A program made the translations under genes and the position numbers. The notes beneath the pieces were generated by a model that worked only from the letters and a program-made list of their open reading frames with translations, was not told where the DNA came from and ran no database searches. A stretch of DNA of 64,000 nt, taken from positions 30,509,301 through 30,573,300 of the forward strand of contig NC_087066.1 in NCBI RefSeq assembly GCF_963678635.1, in the 5' to 3' direction. This document shows positions 1 to 11,540 of this stretch, piece after piece; position 1 is the stretch's first letter, and each line of letters starts with the position of its first letter. This stretch comes from Symsagittifera roscoffensis (lineage: Eukaryota > Xenacoelomorpha > Acoela > Convolutidae).

Positions 1-209
1 TATCCCGCGCAAAAAACTGTTACAAATTGAACTAAGGCTAGCGAATCTGTCGTAATATTTTTCTCAAACGACTCAAGTTTTCCCACTTGATCTGAAATGT
101 TGGTCACAATTTATAGTTTTGCAATATTTTTTTCTCCCAAAAACAATTCGATATGGATTAAGGGGCAGTCTGAACATTCATAGTTTTGCCCTGCATACGA
201 GCAGTCTTG
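1..209 (+). mobile_element. Helentron-like short repeat, 3' part, cut by the window edge
   Basis: The 3' end of the family (GGCAGTC-like core, hairpin around GCCCTG, then GAGCAGTCTTG) ends at 209. The element's 5' portion lies before base 1 or is lost. Confidence 0.55.
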
Positions 210-764
210 TTCATAGTATGGAATTGTTTAATAACCCTTTTTTGTCAATTGAGGAATCACAAATGTTCACCTTTACATATTTCACTAAAATTTAGAACAT
301 CAAAAGTAATTTTAAGCAGGATTATGCAAATCTTTTTTCCGGGAAATTCAATGGAGAGAATTAAAAGAAAAAATTTTTTTTCTCAATCACAGCACGAAAC
401 ATTTTGAGGCATGAAAAAAAAAATTTCAGTAACAATCAGTTTGCAATTACAAGCTGATATTAAATTGTAGGTGCGACACAAACAGTGGCGCAAGGAAACT
501 GTGAAGGCAAGGAGAGGGGCAATTAGTAAAGGCTCAGCAGTGGGGCGGAGAGAGGGAGCAGGGCACGGGATGGGGGGACTGTTTGCTTCGGGGATTGAGG
601 TGGGGATGACAGAGGTGAACAACAATGATCAAGTTGAGGAGGAGGTGGAGGAGACAATAGTGAGAAGGAAGCCGCCCAGAAGACATTCAGCTGTGAGGTG
701 AGCGCAAACAATTGTCTCTCTTTTTGTTCCGCCGACGTTAGATGAAAATTGATGGAGTGTTGAT

Positions 765-1022
765 GTTCCAGGTGGCTCGTTCTCCAGACAAACTTTGTTT
801 AACTAGCAAATTTTAACACGTTATTTTTTTACGTAAATTGAAATATATTCATGCCTTGAGCTCAAAATTGAGAAGATATTTTAATTGCAATTTTTTTTTG
901 TGAAATTATTCTGATTTGTTAAATGTGTCAATTTGGCTACTTTGGTATAATTAACGAGCGGTGTATCTCGTTCTATCACGCGCTTGCGGTGAATCTAACG
1001 AACACAAAAATATTCCAAATTG
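765..1022 (+). mobile_element. Helentron-like short repeat, truncated plus-strand copy
   Basis: It matches the interior of intact copies (TTTAACTAGC, GCTCAAAATTGA, then AATTAACGAGCG) and breaks off where the minus-strand copy at 1,026 begins. Confidence 0.5.
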
Positions 1023-1025
1023 AAA

Positions 1026-1515
1026 CAAGGCTGCTCGTATCAGGGTGAAGCCCTGAATCTTCAAACTGCCTTTTAAGGTTTCTAATAATATGAAGTATAA
1101 AACAAATAGGGAAATTTTTTTATTTCGCAATTTTTTTTTGAAAATCATCCCCCACACGCCATATAAAGCACAAAATTATAGATTTCGCTCTTAGTAGCAT
1201 ATCAGTTGTGGCAAATAAGCTTCCTTCGACCAATTTGGAACAAATTCTATGACGGCTTTATAGTTAATGGCGCGAACTATATCCAGCCGTAATTTTCCCA
1301 AATTGGCCAAAATGACAATCTTAAACCCCATAACTTTACAAAAAATAATCACAGGTGAAATATCTTTTCAAAATTAAGGTCAAGACGACAATACCTTTTG
1401 AAGGATCTAGAAAAAACTCCGTCGAAAATTGCTAATTCAAAAGCCGAAAGTTGCCTAAAGAAAAAAATGCCCCGAGCACAAATATTCGATTATTTTCGTT
1501 ACGAAAAGTCGGAAC
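1026..1515 (-). mobile_element. Helentron-like short repeat, nearly full copy
   Basis: It runs from CAAGGCTGCTCGTATCAGGG to AAAGTCGGAAC, both ends of the family. It is moderately diverged from the intact copies. Confidence 0.7.
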
Positions 1516-1706
1516 AATAAACTTTTGAGTTTTGTCTTATAAAACACGGTTTATAAACAAAAAAAAGATATATTTAGCGTCTCCTAATTGATTAAAGGGC
1601 TCCTAATTGATTTGAGCAAGTCTCTGGCATCATTTCATTTTGAAATGGTTTAAATTTCCGTTAAAAGGTGGTATAGGAGCGCAATAAGTTGCGCGTTAAA
1701 AACAAA

Positions 1707-2210
1707 CAAGACTGCTTTTGTATCAAGGCATAGTCTTGATTGTTCCGAGTGCCCCTCATTCCATATTGAATATTTTTGGTAGGACAAATTTTTAAAAATT
1801 AAAAAATTTGACTAACATTACAGATGAAGTGAGAAAAATTGAGTCGTCGAAATTAATACGACCGATTAGCTAGCTTCAATTCAATTTGGAACATTTTTGT
1901 TCTGCGGGATAGTTCGACACGCACACATACTTTGCGTCACGTTTTCAAAATTAATAATAAAATGTTCAAAACGCGCTTAATTTAGTCCAGAGCATAGCCA
2001 AAACGACAATTTTTGAAACTCCCAGGACTTTGCAAAAAAAAGATTGGGTATAAAAATCATTTTTAAACTTGATTTCAAGGTGTCGCTATCTTCAACGGGA
2101 CAAAAAAAAACTTTGTTAGAAAATATTGTTTCGATCTCCGTTAATTGAACAAAGAAACGATGCCATGCTTAAATATTCTGTTTTCTTCGAAGGCCTTTCA
2201 TTAGCCAAAT
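1707..2210 (-). mobile_element. Helentron-like short repeat, diverged subfamily
   Basis: It begins CAAGACTGCTTTTGTATCAA. The interior shares TTTAGTCCAGAGCATAGCC with the copy at 15,572, defining a second subfamily. The far end is eroded. Confidence 0.55.
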
Positions 2211-3464
2211 TAATAAGTTTCAAATGCACATAGTTCTACCAAAAATATTCCAAACTGTGCCTAAAAACTGCGCTTTTTTCTTTTCTTGATAATTATTTAA
2301 GTCAACAAAGCTTCCAAGATTTTTTAAAATCTGCCCTCTTTCGGGAAAATATTGGCCCAGTTCTGCTTACAAGTGTTCTCTCTGTATGCGTTTTTTACTG
2401 AACAGTGTTCCTGAAGCTCAGGGAGGTAGGCGCCATGGAAAACATTTTGAAAAATGTGATTTCCATTTTTTGGAGTCAAACTCGTTGCGGTTCCGCAACA
2501 ACAAAGACTTATTTTTAGTTTTTCAAGCCTAAAGGACATAAAAACAGCCGTCTTTGAGCATGAAGACATCTTTGGGAATATCTGTATGTAAAATATGAAT
2601 AAAAGACAGGAAAAGTGGGTTCTCAATGAATGGCAACACCAATCAAATTAATCATAATTATTTGTATGTATCAACGAACTTTTTTGGTGAATGAAACAGT
2701 TTTTTTTCTTGAAAAATTGGTAATATATTAAATTTAAGTTAATAGGAACAAACTTATAGCCTTCGTTTTTTTTCTGGTGTGGCTAAATCGGATGCGGTAA
2801 ACCGGTCTGATACGCCTTGCATCTTTAAAACAAATTTCGTGCTATTGCACAGTTATTTTTTTTACTCTTTTCAATCCCTTTTTCTTAAAATAATGAACGA
2901 CAGCAATCAACTCTTTAAGAAAACCAAAACTTATCAAAGTGAGCCATTTAGCTTTTTATCTGTTTTCTAGCCTTTTGATGGTGAAGGAAGTTTGAACTGA
3001 ATTGTATTTTTCCCACGCACTTCAAACAAAAACAACGCGTTTGAACGAACCTTCAGACAGCATTTTTCTATATTCTGAATCGATGTTTTTAAAAACTAGA
3101 ACTGGAATTGATGAATGGAAACTACAGTTTCGTTTCACCACTATTCACATAATCCGGAAGCAAACTTTTTTCGGCTCTTAAAAATCCAATTTCAAATCAG
3201 GAGAGCTTATTGTTCGAAGCGGTGCATTACTTAACATAGATTTGAACCATTTGTTCATTGCTCTTAGGCATGTCTGTACAAAACAGCCTTGAAACAATCA
3301 ATAACTCGTTTAATCCAAATAATTGTTTCTCATTAAAAATCTGGAAAACAGGCAGTCCTCAAAATTTGACGTATATGTATATGACGTACGTTTTAATTTA
3401 AAAAAAAACAGCTGAAGCCTCCACAAGAAAAACTTATGTAAACGAACTTTTTTTAAAAATGTTT
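2211..3464. other. No gene recognised
   Basis: AT-rich sequence with homopolymer runs. Small open frames here have no domain signatures and no exon-like base composition. Confidence 0.5.
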
Positions 3465-3830
3465 CCCCACACGCTATGTTAAATTTAAAAGATCTGTTTC
3501 GCATCAAGCGACTTGTCAGTCGATTAGACTAAACAGCTTGCCTCAAATCAATTTGGAATATTGTCCGAGTCTGATTCTTTTGCCATTTTTGCGCTCATTG
3601 AACGAAATAGAGCGCAGATTAATTTGCACATTATGGCCAGCCAAATTGGCATTTCCCAAATCCCATGACATTATGAAAAATGTAACAGGCGAAAAATTCT
3701 AATTTTGAGGTCAAAGGCATTAATATTTTTTAGATAGTCAAAACTTGTTCCGTCGAAATTCAAAATTTGTCGATAAAAACTAGTCCAAATATCTAAATTC
3801 CGCCATTTCTTTCAAAAGCCGGAAAATTTA
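3465..3830 (-). mobile_element. Helentron-like short repeat, old truncated copy
   Basis: Interior similarity only: CCCCACACGCTATG, a GTCGATTAGACT stretch, and an AAAAGCCGG end. The hairpin end is missing. Confidence 0.4.
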
Positions 3831-4159
3831 TACAGCCGCAATTATAATTCAAGCGGCATAATTCAAGCCGCGCTATAGTAACACTAACACTCAAGATAAT
3901 TTGACGGGCACAAAATTGATCACTGTTGGTTCCCATCTTGATAATCAAAGTCTATGAGTCAAATAGTGTTTAACCACAAAATCACTGCACATTAGAGTTC
4001 CCGCTTGGTGCCCTCATTTTCAAAAGGGGCACATTTTGAAATCTAAGTTTAAAAAAAAAAAAAATTAATGACATATTTTTTGCAGCCAAATGCTAGTCCA
4101 GGCACTTTTAAAAAACCAGCCGAGATAATCAGGGTTGTTGCCTGATGAGAGCAGTTATT

Positions 4160-4693
4160 GTTCCGACTTTCGATACGAAAGTAACAGAATATGTGTGCTC
4201 GGGGTGGGTTTTTTTTTCTTCAGACAAATTTCGACTTTTTAACTAGCCATTTTTGACGGAATTTTTTTTATATCATTCGAAAGGTATTGTTGTCCTGAGC
4301 TCAATTTTGAAAAGATATTTTACCTGTAATCATTTTTTCGTAAAGTTATGGGGGTTTAAAGATTGCCATTTTGGCCAATTTGTAACAATTAACGCGCGAT
4401 ATATTTCGCGCTATTAACGCGTAAGCGGAGAGTTAGTCCGTCTTAGAAATCGTTCCAAATTGGTTAAAAGAAGCTTATTCGCCATAATTGGTTTGTTACA
4501 AGGAGCAAAATCTATCCTTTTGTACTTTGTATGGCGTGTCGGGGATGATTGTCATAAAAAATTCAAGTTTTGGAAAAAAAAATTTTTTCATTATATTTTT
4601 TCTTACATTTAATTTTTTAATGTTATTACTGCTCCATAAACCTTAAAATGCAGTCGGAACATTCATGGCTTCGCCCTGATACGAGCAGTCTTG
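4160..4693 (+). mobile_element. Helentron-like short repeat, intact copy
   Basis: This 534-bp copy starts GTTCCGACTTTCGATACGAA and ends GAGCAGTCTTG. Its 5' GTTCCGACT pairs with an internal AGTCGGAAC close to the 3' end; the 3' palindrome is partly eroded here. Each side is flanked by T. There is no coding sequence. Confidence 0.8.
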
Positions 4694-5517
4694 TTTTACT
4701 GTTAACCTTGGAGTAGCATTTCGTTTTCGTTTTCACTTTTGCAGAAAGTGACAAAGCATTTGCGCTTAGGGGTGGAAGTTTCCTCCATTCAGATTTCGAA
4801 TTTTAACAATCAGTTTTGACCGTTGAGTAACTTTTTCTCCCAGTTTGAGAAATTTTGATGCTTCGAGTGCAAAAAAATATTTGCAAAACAAACCAAACAA
4901 AAAATATTGTGGAAAATCAAAAATGAACAATCAAATAAGGCTCATAAGAAGTTTTTATAATTTTTAGACTCAGGCCAATATGCATTTTCTGAACGTTGTC
5001 TTTCGCTTTTGCGTACTTCTGACTTTGCAAAACTGCTCCATAAAAATCATGTGTCATCAAGCATAATTTATGTGGACTTACCTACCGGTGCGTATGAACC
5101 AGTTGAAATTTTAACGGACTAACAACGAGCAAACCAGTTGAACTTAAGGTAAGCTTAACTGAAAATTGCGTCATACTGAGGTAATTGTTACAAGTATTTT
5201 CTCTATTGACCATTTACAGGTAATCAGGGGCAAATACAAAATTTGCTTGAGCGCGGGGAGAGGAGGAAGGAGAAAAAATTTGAAAAAAATTTTGAATTAT
5301 TTAAAAATTAAACGAAATTAAGCAAAACTGAGTCTTCGATTTTGCGGCAAATCTGTCAACGACATCCTCGACTTTGATTTCCAAATCTTTGTGGATGTAA
5401 ATCGAGACCAAATTTGAACGTCAATTCTTCTTTTTGTTAGAGCGGAGCTAACATTTTTGTAGTTTCACAGCTTTCCCAGGCTTATTCTGTGTCTTCTAGT
5501 GTAGCTTCAAGGGAAAA
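4694..5517. other. No gene recognised
   Basis: AT-rich, non-coding by appearance, between a Helentron-like copy and the transposase relic. No repeat structure is seen. Confidence 0.5.
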
Positions 5518-6000
5518 CTAGAGCTGGCTAAAAGTCAGAACAGCAACATGTCCTTCAACCCATCGAGTGTCAGACAACTTTTGGATAGCAGTCTTGCTAG
5601 CTTCGGGCTGCAAGTTCACTATGATCTCATAGAAAACAACCAAATGCTTTGCAGAACCGCGAAGTAAGTTGATGATTCGAGAAGTCAGGGGAAAAGCACG
5701 GTCTATCGGTATCGGAAGAACTTTTTATGAATTGACCAGTGTCAGGCTTAGGCAAATTAAAGCACAGCGTCAGTAATTCCTCGTCAAACCCCGGACATTT
5801 TGGCAGCTCCGCCGTAGCCCTGGCCAATCCGATGGGCCTCTCCAAGTTCAGTTTCTGAGATACGCTCGCTTTTCTGAAAGATTTCGTTTTTCTTGTTTTT
5901 CCTAATGCGTCACAAATTAGCATGGCCAGAATCGCAATAGGGATTTGTTGGGGCTATCCATGCCTATGCCCAGTGAGTTGAAATTGAAGATACCAACGTC
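5518..6000 (-). pseudogene. Broken transposase-like fragment (possibly hAT/ZMYM1 type)
   Basis: On the minus strand, 5,518-5,640 reads VFYEIIVNLQPEASKTAIQK followed by LSDTRWVEGHVAVLTFSQL and a stop. The L-S-D-T-R-W-V-E-x-H motif is typical of hAT-like transposases and the ZMYM1-type proteins derived from them. A second open stretch in another frame (5,627-5,923; IGLARATAELPKCPGFDEEL) overlaps it, so a frameshift or intron separates them; I do not recognise that part. No terminal repeats or full domain are visible, so I call it a relic. The G+C content is above its surroundings. Confidence 0.4.
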
Positions 6001-6218
6001 AAGGTAGGATAGGGAATGTTGGACTTGCTCGGAGAAATAGAACTAATTGATGAAAGAGTTTCACCTTTTTTCAGTGTCTAAAGAAGCTATCGTTTCTAAA
6101 CGCCTTGAAGGTCCAGGTATGGGTGTCTCAGGAGTTGACGACCCGGGGATTTTAGGCTCAGGAGTGGTTGCACTGGATTTTTTGGGCCCACTGGTGATTA
6201 AGACGAGCGCACTGAAAC

Positions 6219-6488
6219 CTTGGAGTATTTGGGAGAAGCCCGCTCGGACAACCGGTTTTTTATTCTTTATGAAAATTCAGGAATGAAAATTTCAGGGGTG
6301 AAAAGGCCCTCTAGACTGAACCCTGGAAGTTAACTTCAAACTTGTTAAACTTCAAATATGTAAGAGCGGGCTTCTCCCAAATACTCCAAGTTTGAAGTTG
6401 ACTTCCAGGGCTCAGTCTAGAGTACAGGGCCTTTTCACCCCTGAAATTTTCATTCCTGAATTTTCATAAAGAATAAAAAACCGGTTGT
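6219..6488. repeat. Two-segment inverted duplication
   Basis: Segment A (6,219-6,245) and segment B (6,248-6,344) are followed, after a 19-bp gap, by reverse complements A' (6,364-6,390) and B' (6,387-6,488). The order is A-B-A'-B', not A-B-B'-A'; A' and B' share their junction CAAG. B' differs from B by a few substitutions and a short insertion, so arms of about 100 bp are very similar. No target duplication is visible. Confidence 0.8.
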
Positions 6489-6489
6489 G

Positions 6490-7679
6490 CAAAAGTGAAG
6501 TGTCCAAAGAGGGGACACTTTGTTATTTGTTAGGGTCAAAGTCATAAAAAGGGGCGTCCGCCTCCCCCTAAATTCGCACCTGATAAAAATTTTTGGCTGT
6601 TTTTTAAATGGTGAGCTGATTTACACTTCGCTAATTTTACATAACAACGTCGAGCAATTTTTTGTTGAAATGAAGTATAGCCGTACGTTTTCAGTTCACA
6701 TCATCTCCTTTACCTCTGATCTGAAAAAAATTACAAATTGCATCTCCTTTGCCTTTGATCTGAAACTTTTTAAATAAATTGCACTGCTAGGCAAACCAGC
6801 TAGTAATACATCATTAGTATTTGTGCAAATCACATTATTTATGATAATTGTGCTAGTTTACCATCTTCTGAGTGTAAATAGACCAACCGAAGAACAAATT
6901 AACTGAATTGCGCAGTGTATAAAACTCAAAAATTACGTCAAATGATTGGAATTAACATGACTTTAATAACTGTAACATACTTTTTACACATCAGTTTTTG
7001 ACTGAATTTTATGAAAGCTCTGTTTTCGGTTGGTTGATATATGACTCCATTTCCTGACGACATTACCTGCTAGAATTTTTTTTTCAATTCATTTTTTTTT
7101 CAAGTGTATATGTATTCCGCTGAGGCCAATATGGTGTAAATTGATAGCAATCAAAATCGAAATTCCAACATGCTGAAACTGTCGGAATTTTCAATTTCAT
7201 TTTTAAAAAATCTAGAAGCAAAAGTTGACAGCAGTTATATTTACCGTTTTTTGTAAGTAATTTGAAAGTAATTGATTCGATGGATTATTCTTATCAACGC
7301 TAATTGCTTTTTTTCTTGTCTAATAACACTTTGTCAAAAAATAACATTGGAAGGGAGCGCACCCATAGTTTAAAAAGCGTTTAAAACTTGAAAGCAAAAA
7401 TAGTTGCGATGCAATTATTCAACTGTTTACTCAGAGACTTTTAAAATCTCCTTTGAACTTATTCCGATTTAATTAGTTTAAACTTTGGATTTTTGAACTT
7501 TGATTTTTTGAGCAAATAAAAAAAAATAAAGTTAGAAGTAATCAAATCTGAATCAGTAAATTGAGAGTGGTTTTATAATGCCTCTGGGTAAACCGTTGAA
7601 TAATTGAATCACAGGCATTGTATCAGCTGTCAAAGTTTGAATTTTTGAGCTTTTAATCTTAGAGCATCACAAAAAAATT
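6490..7679. other. No gene recognised
   Basis: AT-rich sequence. The only structure is a small hairpin at about 6,497-6,522 (AAGTGTCC and its reverse complement GGACACTT around 7 bases). Confidence 0.5.
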
Positions 7680-8114
7680 AGCAAGACGTCTCGTAACAAG
7701 ACAAAGACATGTGTTCTCTGATTACTTTTTAAGATCTATGGATTTTTTTAGCAATTTTTTTTACAAAAATTATCCCTTAAAACTCCAAATAAAGCACAGC
7801 GTGCTACATTTTGCTCCTTTTTATTGTAGCAATTATGAGCACTAGTTTGGCTCAACCAAATGGAACGGTTTCTAAGACTGATTAAAATTCCACACACGTG
7901 TTAATAGCACGAAATATTTTGCGCGATTATTGTCCCTAATTGATCAATTGGAAATTTTGAAATTTTCTTAAAATTACAAAAAACAATCATAGGGTAAAAA
8001 CATATTTTTTTGCGAATGAGCTCAAGATTACAAAGTCTTTCTGGTGATATAAAAAACTGGAGAAAAATCTCGCCCGAGCACAAATGTTCCGTCACTTTCT
8101 TCAAAAGTCAGAAC
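7680..8114 (-). mobile_element. Helentron-like short repeat, diverged copy
   Basis: It ends TCAAAAGTCAGAAC and has the family interior (GCGCGATTATTGTCCC, CGCCCGAGCACAAATG). The other end near 7,680 is poorly conserved. Confidence 0.5.
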
Positions 8115-8815
8115 AATAAAATTTGAAAATTGATTAAAAATGACTGAAGCGCAACAAAAACATAAGACACAGAACTTTTAAGTTTGACAAAATAGCAAGC
8201 TCACAAAAACACAAAAACTGAATAAAGTTTAAATTTATTCTAATATACGATACCCGCTTATCATTACAGCTGCTATTTATGTTAACATATTAAGTCAAAT
8301 AGATTAATCGCAAACTTAGATTTCTTACGCAATAAGGTTTTTGGAATAATGCGGGAACATACGAAAAGTCATAGACGGTATTCTGATAATTCAAATCAAC
8401 TTTAGTTCTTACAGTTTCAATGAAAAAAAGAAAAAATGTTATAACTCTTTTTCAGTCGTGCTTTAGTTGCTAAAAATTTCTCTGGTTTGAGTAACTGGTT
8501 TTTTGACATTTTCTGAAGGAGTTATAAAACATTTTCCAAAAACATATCATTCAACAAAAACTGACCTATCAACGGTTTTCAAAAATATCAGAACCATATA
8601 TTGGCTAAAGTTTTCTCAACTCTGATTTATTAAGTTCATTATTTTTCGCCGGGTGAACAACTCAATTTGGAAAAAATATTAAAACAAAATTCCATGCCTT
8701 TTTCATCGTGTTTAGAAAGTTCTCTGATAAATACACAGCCACCAGCTGCCACTTTGTTTAGTTAATGACTGAGTGACTTATGATAGTAAATTTCGAAAAA
8801 TTGGATAGTTTTTTG

Positions 8816-9428
8816 TTTACGCATGTTTGCGCTGTTTATCGAGTTTTCAACGCATTTTGTGCTTAACAAACTTCTATCATACTGATTTTTTAAAATCGTA
8901 CAAAACGAACTGATATAAAAGTTCCAAACTATTTTGTCTCAAATTCGGCTTGTGACAATGACAATAATTTGTGCAAATTTTCAACATAAAACTAAACCCC
9001 CTAAAACGAGCAACTCATATGGAAAAACTAGTTTTGAACAATAAACAATGTCAATTTTTTTTCGCAAATGTTCAAATCAAAACTACATCTTCTAAAACGG
9101 GCCAACTCATGTGGTGCAAAAAAAAGCCAGTAAACTAGTCAATTGAAATTAATCTTGCAAAATTTGACCCTGCTTCTTTCCTAAATTTTGAATCAAATGA
9201 GTTTTCAAGTTTCAGGTGGTGTCATTCTAGTTTGTAATTTTAGCACTATAAAAATGATGGTGATTGTCCTCAGATTTTTGCTCAAAACTGACTGAGTTGG
9301 AGAGAAACGAGTTCAAAGATTCAGTTTCATTTTCTTAATCCAATTTTGAAGTCAGCACTATAAAACTTTGCTTAACGCCAAGCAAAATGCAGTGAAAACT
9401 CGATAAGCGGCAAAAGTTTGCGTGAATA
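8816..9428. repeat. Diverged element with inverted ends and internal direct repeats
   Basis: The stretch 8,816-8,870 (GTTTATCGAGTTTTCAACGC) is the imperfect reverse complement of 9,380-9,428. Between them, CTAAAACGAGCAACTCAT (about 9,001) recurs as CTAAAACGGGCCAACTCAT (about 9,094). No coding sequence is seen. Confidence 0.5.
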
Positions 9429-9919
9429 AAACTATTCAATTTCTGGGCAAATTTTGAAAAAAAACTTGTAGTCAAAGTGAGCAAAGTGAGACAAAATGCT
9501 TTTTAAAATAGCAAATGAAGCTAAGAGTGCAATTGAACGCAGAGTTTTATCAATCACTGAGCAAAATATTGAAGTCTAACACTGTATCAAGAAAATTTTT
9601 CTTCGCTTAACATCGAAACCTTGACCATTTAACTTCAGTTTCTTCAATTAAATTCCGTTTTGGAAACTTATTTGTATCAAGTTCTTGTGCTGCGCTGGAA
9701 AACTTGCAAATTCCGAGAATCTAGCGCACCTGACACATCACAAAATGCAAACTGTGTACTGGATAAACGCACGGTTTAGTGTCTCTAGGTCACAGAAATC
9801 CAGATAGAAGTTTTTAAAAATAGTCTAAAACGTAAAAGTTGAATGTGAATTATATTTACAAACGTACCGTGGTTTCACGCACAAGTATTTGTAACAAAAG
9901 TTTTGTCGGCACATTAGTT

Positions 9920-10145
9920 TTGTAGCGGATTGCACAACGAACGACTATAGCTAGTTGTTCCGGATTCCGCAAATGTAAGCGGATTCCACAATGTAAGTGG
10001 ATTCTGCAAATTTATGCGGATTTTGCTTATAATATGGGGTTTCCCTTTACAGCTTAAATTTACTAAACACACCTTATTATTTTTTGTGGATTCCATAAAC
10101 TGTTTTTGATTCCGCAAACTTTGTTGCGGATTCCACAAATTTTAT
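9920..10145. repeat. Minisatellite-like run of a GCGGATTCC-type unit
   Basis: A degenerate unit of about 20 bp (CGGATTCCGCAAATGTAAG and variants) occurs at least four times in 9,924-10,030 and again at 10,083-10,140. Confidence 0.6.
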
Positions 10146-10368
10146 TGAAGAATCTGCGTGATTTCAGTGCAATTTTGAGCAATACAAAGTTTTAATTATT
10201 TGTTTGTGGAATATAACACAGCAAAGAAGATCAAAGAAAAATAGCAATGTTGCGGAATAATCATCAATTCTGTTTTAAGCCTTATGCAGAATCCACTTAA
10301 AATTCACAAAACACACTGTTTGGCCTCTTAATGATAAACGAGCAATAAACGAGTCTTATTTTTTTATT

Positions 10369-10892
10369 GTTCCAACTTTCGTAGCGAAAGTAACAAAATA
10401 TTTGTGCTCAGGGTGGTTTTTTTCTTCAGACAAATTTAGACTTTTTAACTAGTCATTTTCCACGGAGTTTTGTAATATCATTTAAAAGGTATTGTTGTTC
10501 TGAGCCTAAATTTGAAAGGATAATTCACCTGTGAATACTCTTCGTAAAGTTATGGGGCTTACAGGTTGCCAATTTGGCCAATTAGGGACAATTAACGCGC
10601 GATATTTTTCGCGCTATTAAAGCGTAATCTGAGATTTTATCCGTTTTAGAAATCGTTCCAAGTTGGTTGAACGAAACTTGTTTGCCATAATTGATTTGCT
10701 ACTAGGCGCGAAAATTATCACTTTGAACTTTATATGGCATGTGGGAGGAATTTTATATGGCGTGTGGGAGGATGATTTTCACAAAAAAACTCAAATTGAA
10801 AAAAAATATATTTTTCTATTACGTTTAATTTGTTCTTGTTATTAAAAGGCAGTTGGAACAATCAGGGCTTGGCTCTGATACGAACAGTTTTG
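10369..10892 (+). mobile_element. Helentron-like short repeat, full copy
   Basis: It starts GTTCCAACTTTCGTAGCGAA and ends GAACAGTTTTG, with T on both sides. It contains a short internal duplication of TATGGCGTGTGGGAGGA-like sequence at 10,730-10,775. Confidence 0.75.
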
Positions 10893-10934
10893 TTATTTTT
10901 AAAATTATTTATCAAGTTTTTAAGATTAAGACTA

Positions 10935-11155
10935 TTTAACCACGGGGGAAAGGACCAACGGAAGAGCTGTACAGCTCGTCACGGCGAACCGCTGTTGTGC
11001 ACCTGTTTAAGAACTACATGCAATTTTTTTGGTTATTTTTCTGGGCCGGGTAATGTTGCTTCACCCTTAAGCAACGATCACGGATCATGGTGGGCTTAGA
11101 ACATCCGACCTTTCGATTGAGAGGCGGAGACATAACCACTTCACCACCGCTCTCC
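10935..11155 (-). repeat. tRNA-derived SINE-like repeat
   Basis: On the minus strand the element begins GGAGAGCGGTGGTGAAGTGG, then TTATGTCTCCGCCTCTCAA and AGGTCGGATGTTCTAAGCC. This resembles a tRNA head with a box A near GGTGAAGTGG and a degenerate box B near GGATGTTCTAAG. A body containing AAGGGTGAAGCAACATTACC and a tail GGTCCTTTCCCCCGTGG follow. It lacks a poly-A tail. The class call is by eye and the family is not named. Confidence 0.55.
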
Positions 11156-11315
11156 TAATTAATCAAGTTTTTTTTCTATCACCTACCAAAACTGTTTTCT
11201 GTCAATCTTTTGAACAAAAAGCTAAACTAATTTAATAATTTAAGTTAGTTTGAGAGACAGTGAATACGTTTTATAGAATTTTCACATATAGTTAATTCAA
11301 TTTATGTGACTGCAG

Positions 11316-11540
11316 GTACGATCTCAAACTGATCAAGTGCTACGCCGTAATAGTGGGCACCACTTTCATCACATACACGCTACCAGTCTCAGTCCTGTTC
11401 GCCAGACTGCTCGGAAGTTCCGACATCCGACTGCTTATGCACATCCAAGTGATCAGTGGGGCACTGGCCACGCTGAACAACTCAATCAACCCTTTCGTCT
11501 ACTTTTACAGTCAGAAGCCAATACGCAAACATTTCTACAG
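11316..11540 (+). CDS. GPCR exon: TM6, TM7 and helix 8
   Basis: The acceptor is GACTGCAG and the donor GTGAAT. The exon starts in mid-codon (G before TAC) with YDLKLIKCYAVIVGTTFITY. A hydrophobic stretch ending in Pro (TM6), an extracellular loop (RLLGSSDIR), and TM7 with N-P-F-V-Y follow. The frame is open over the whole 225 bp. Confidence 0.83.

Noticed and set aside
9920-10145. CRISPR-like array
   Set aside because: The repeats are degenerate with no regular spacers, and the genome is eukaryotic.
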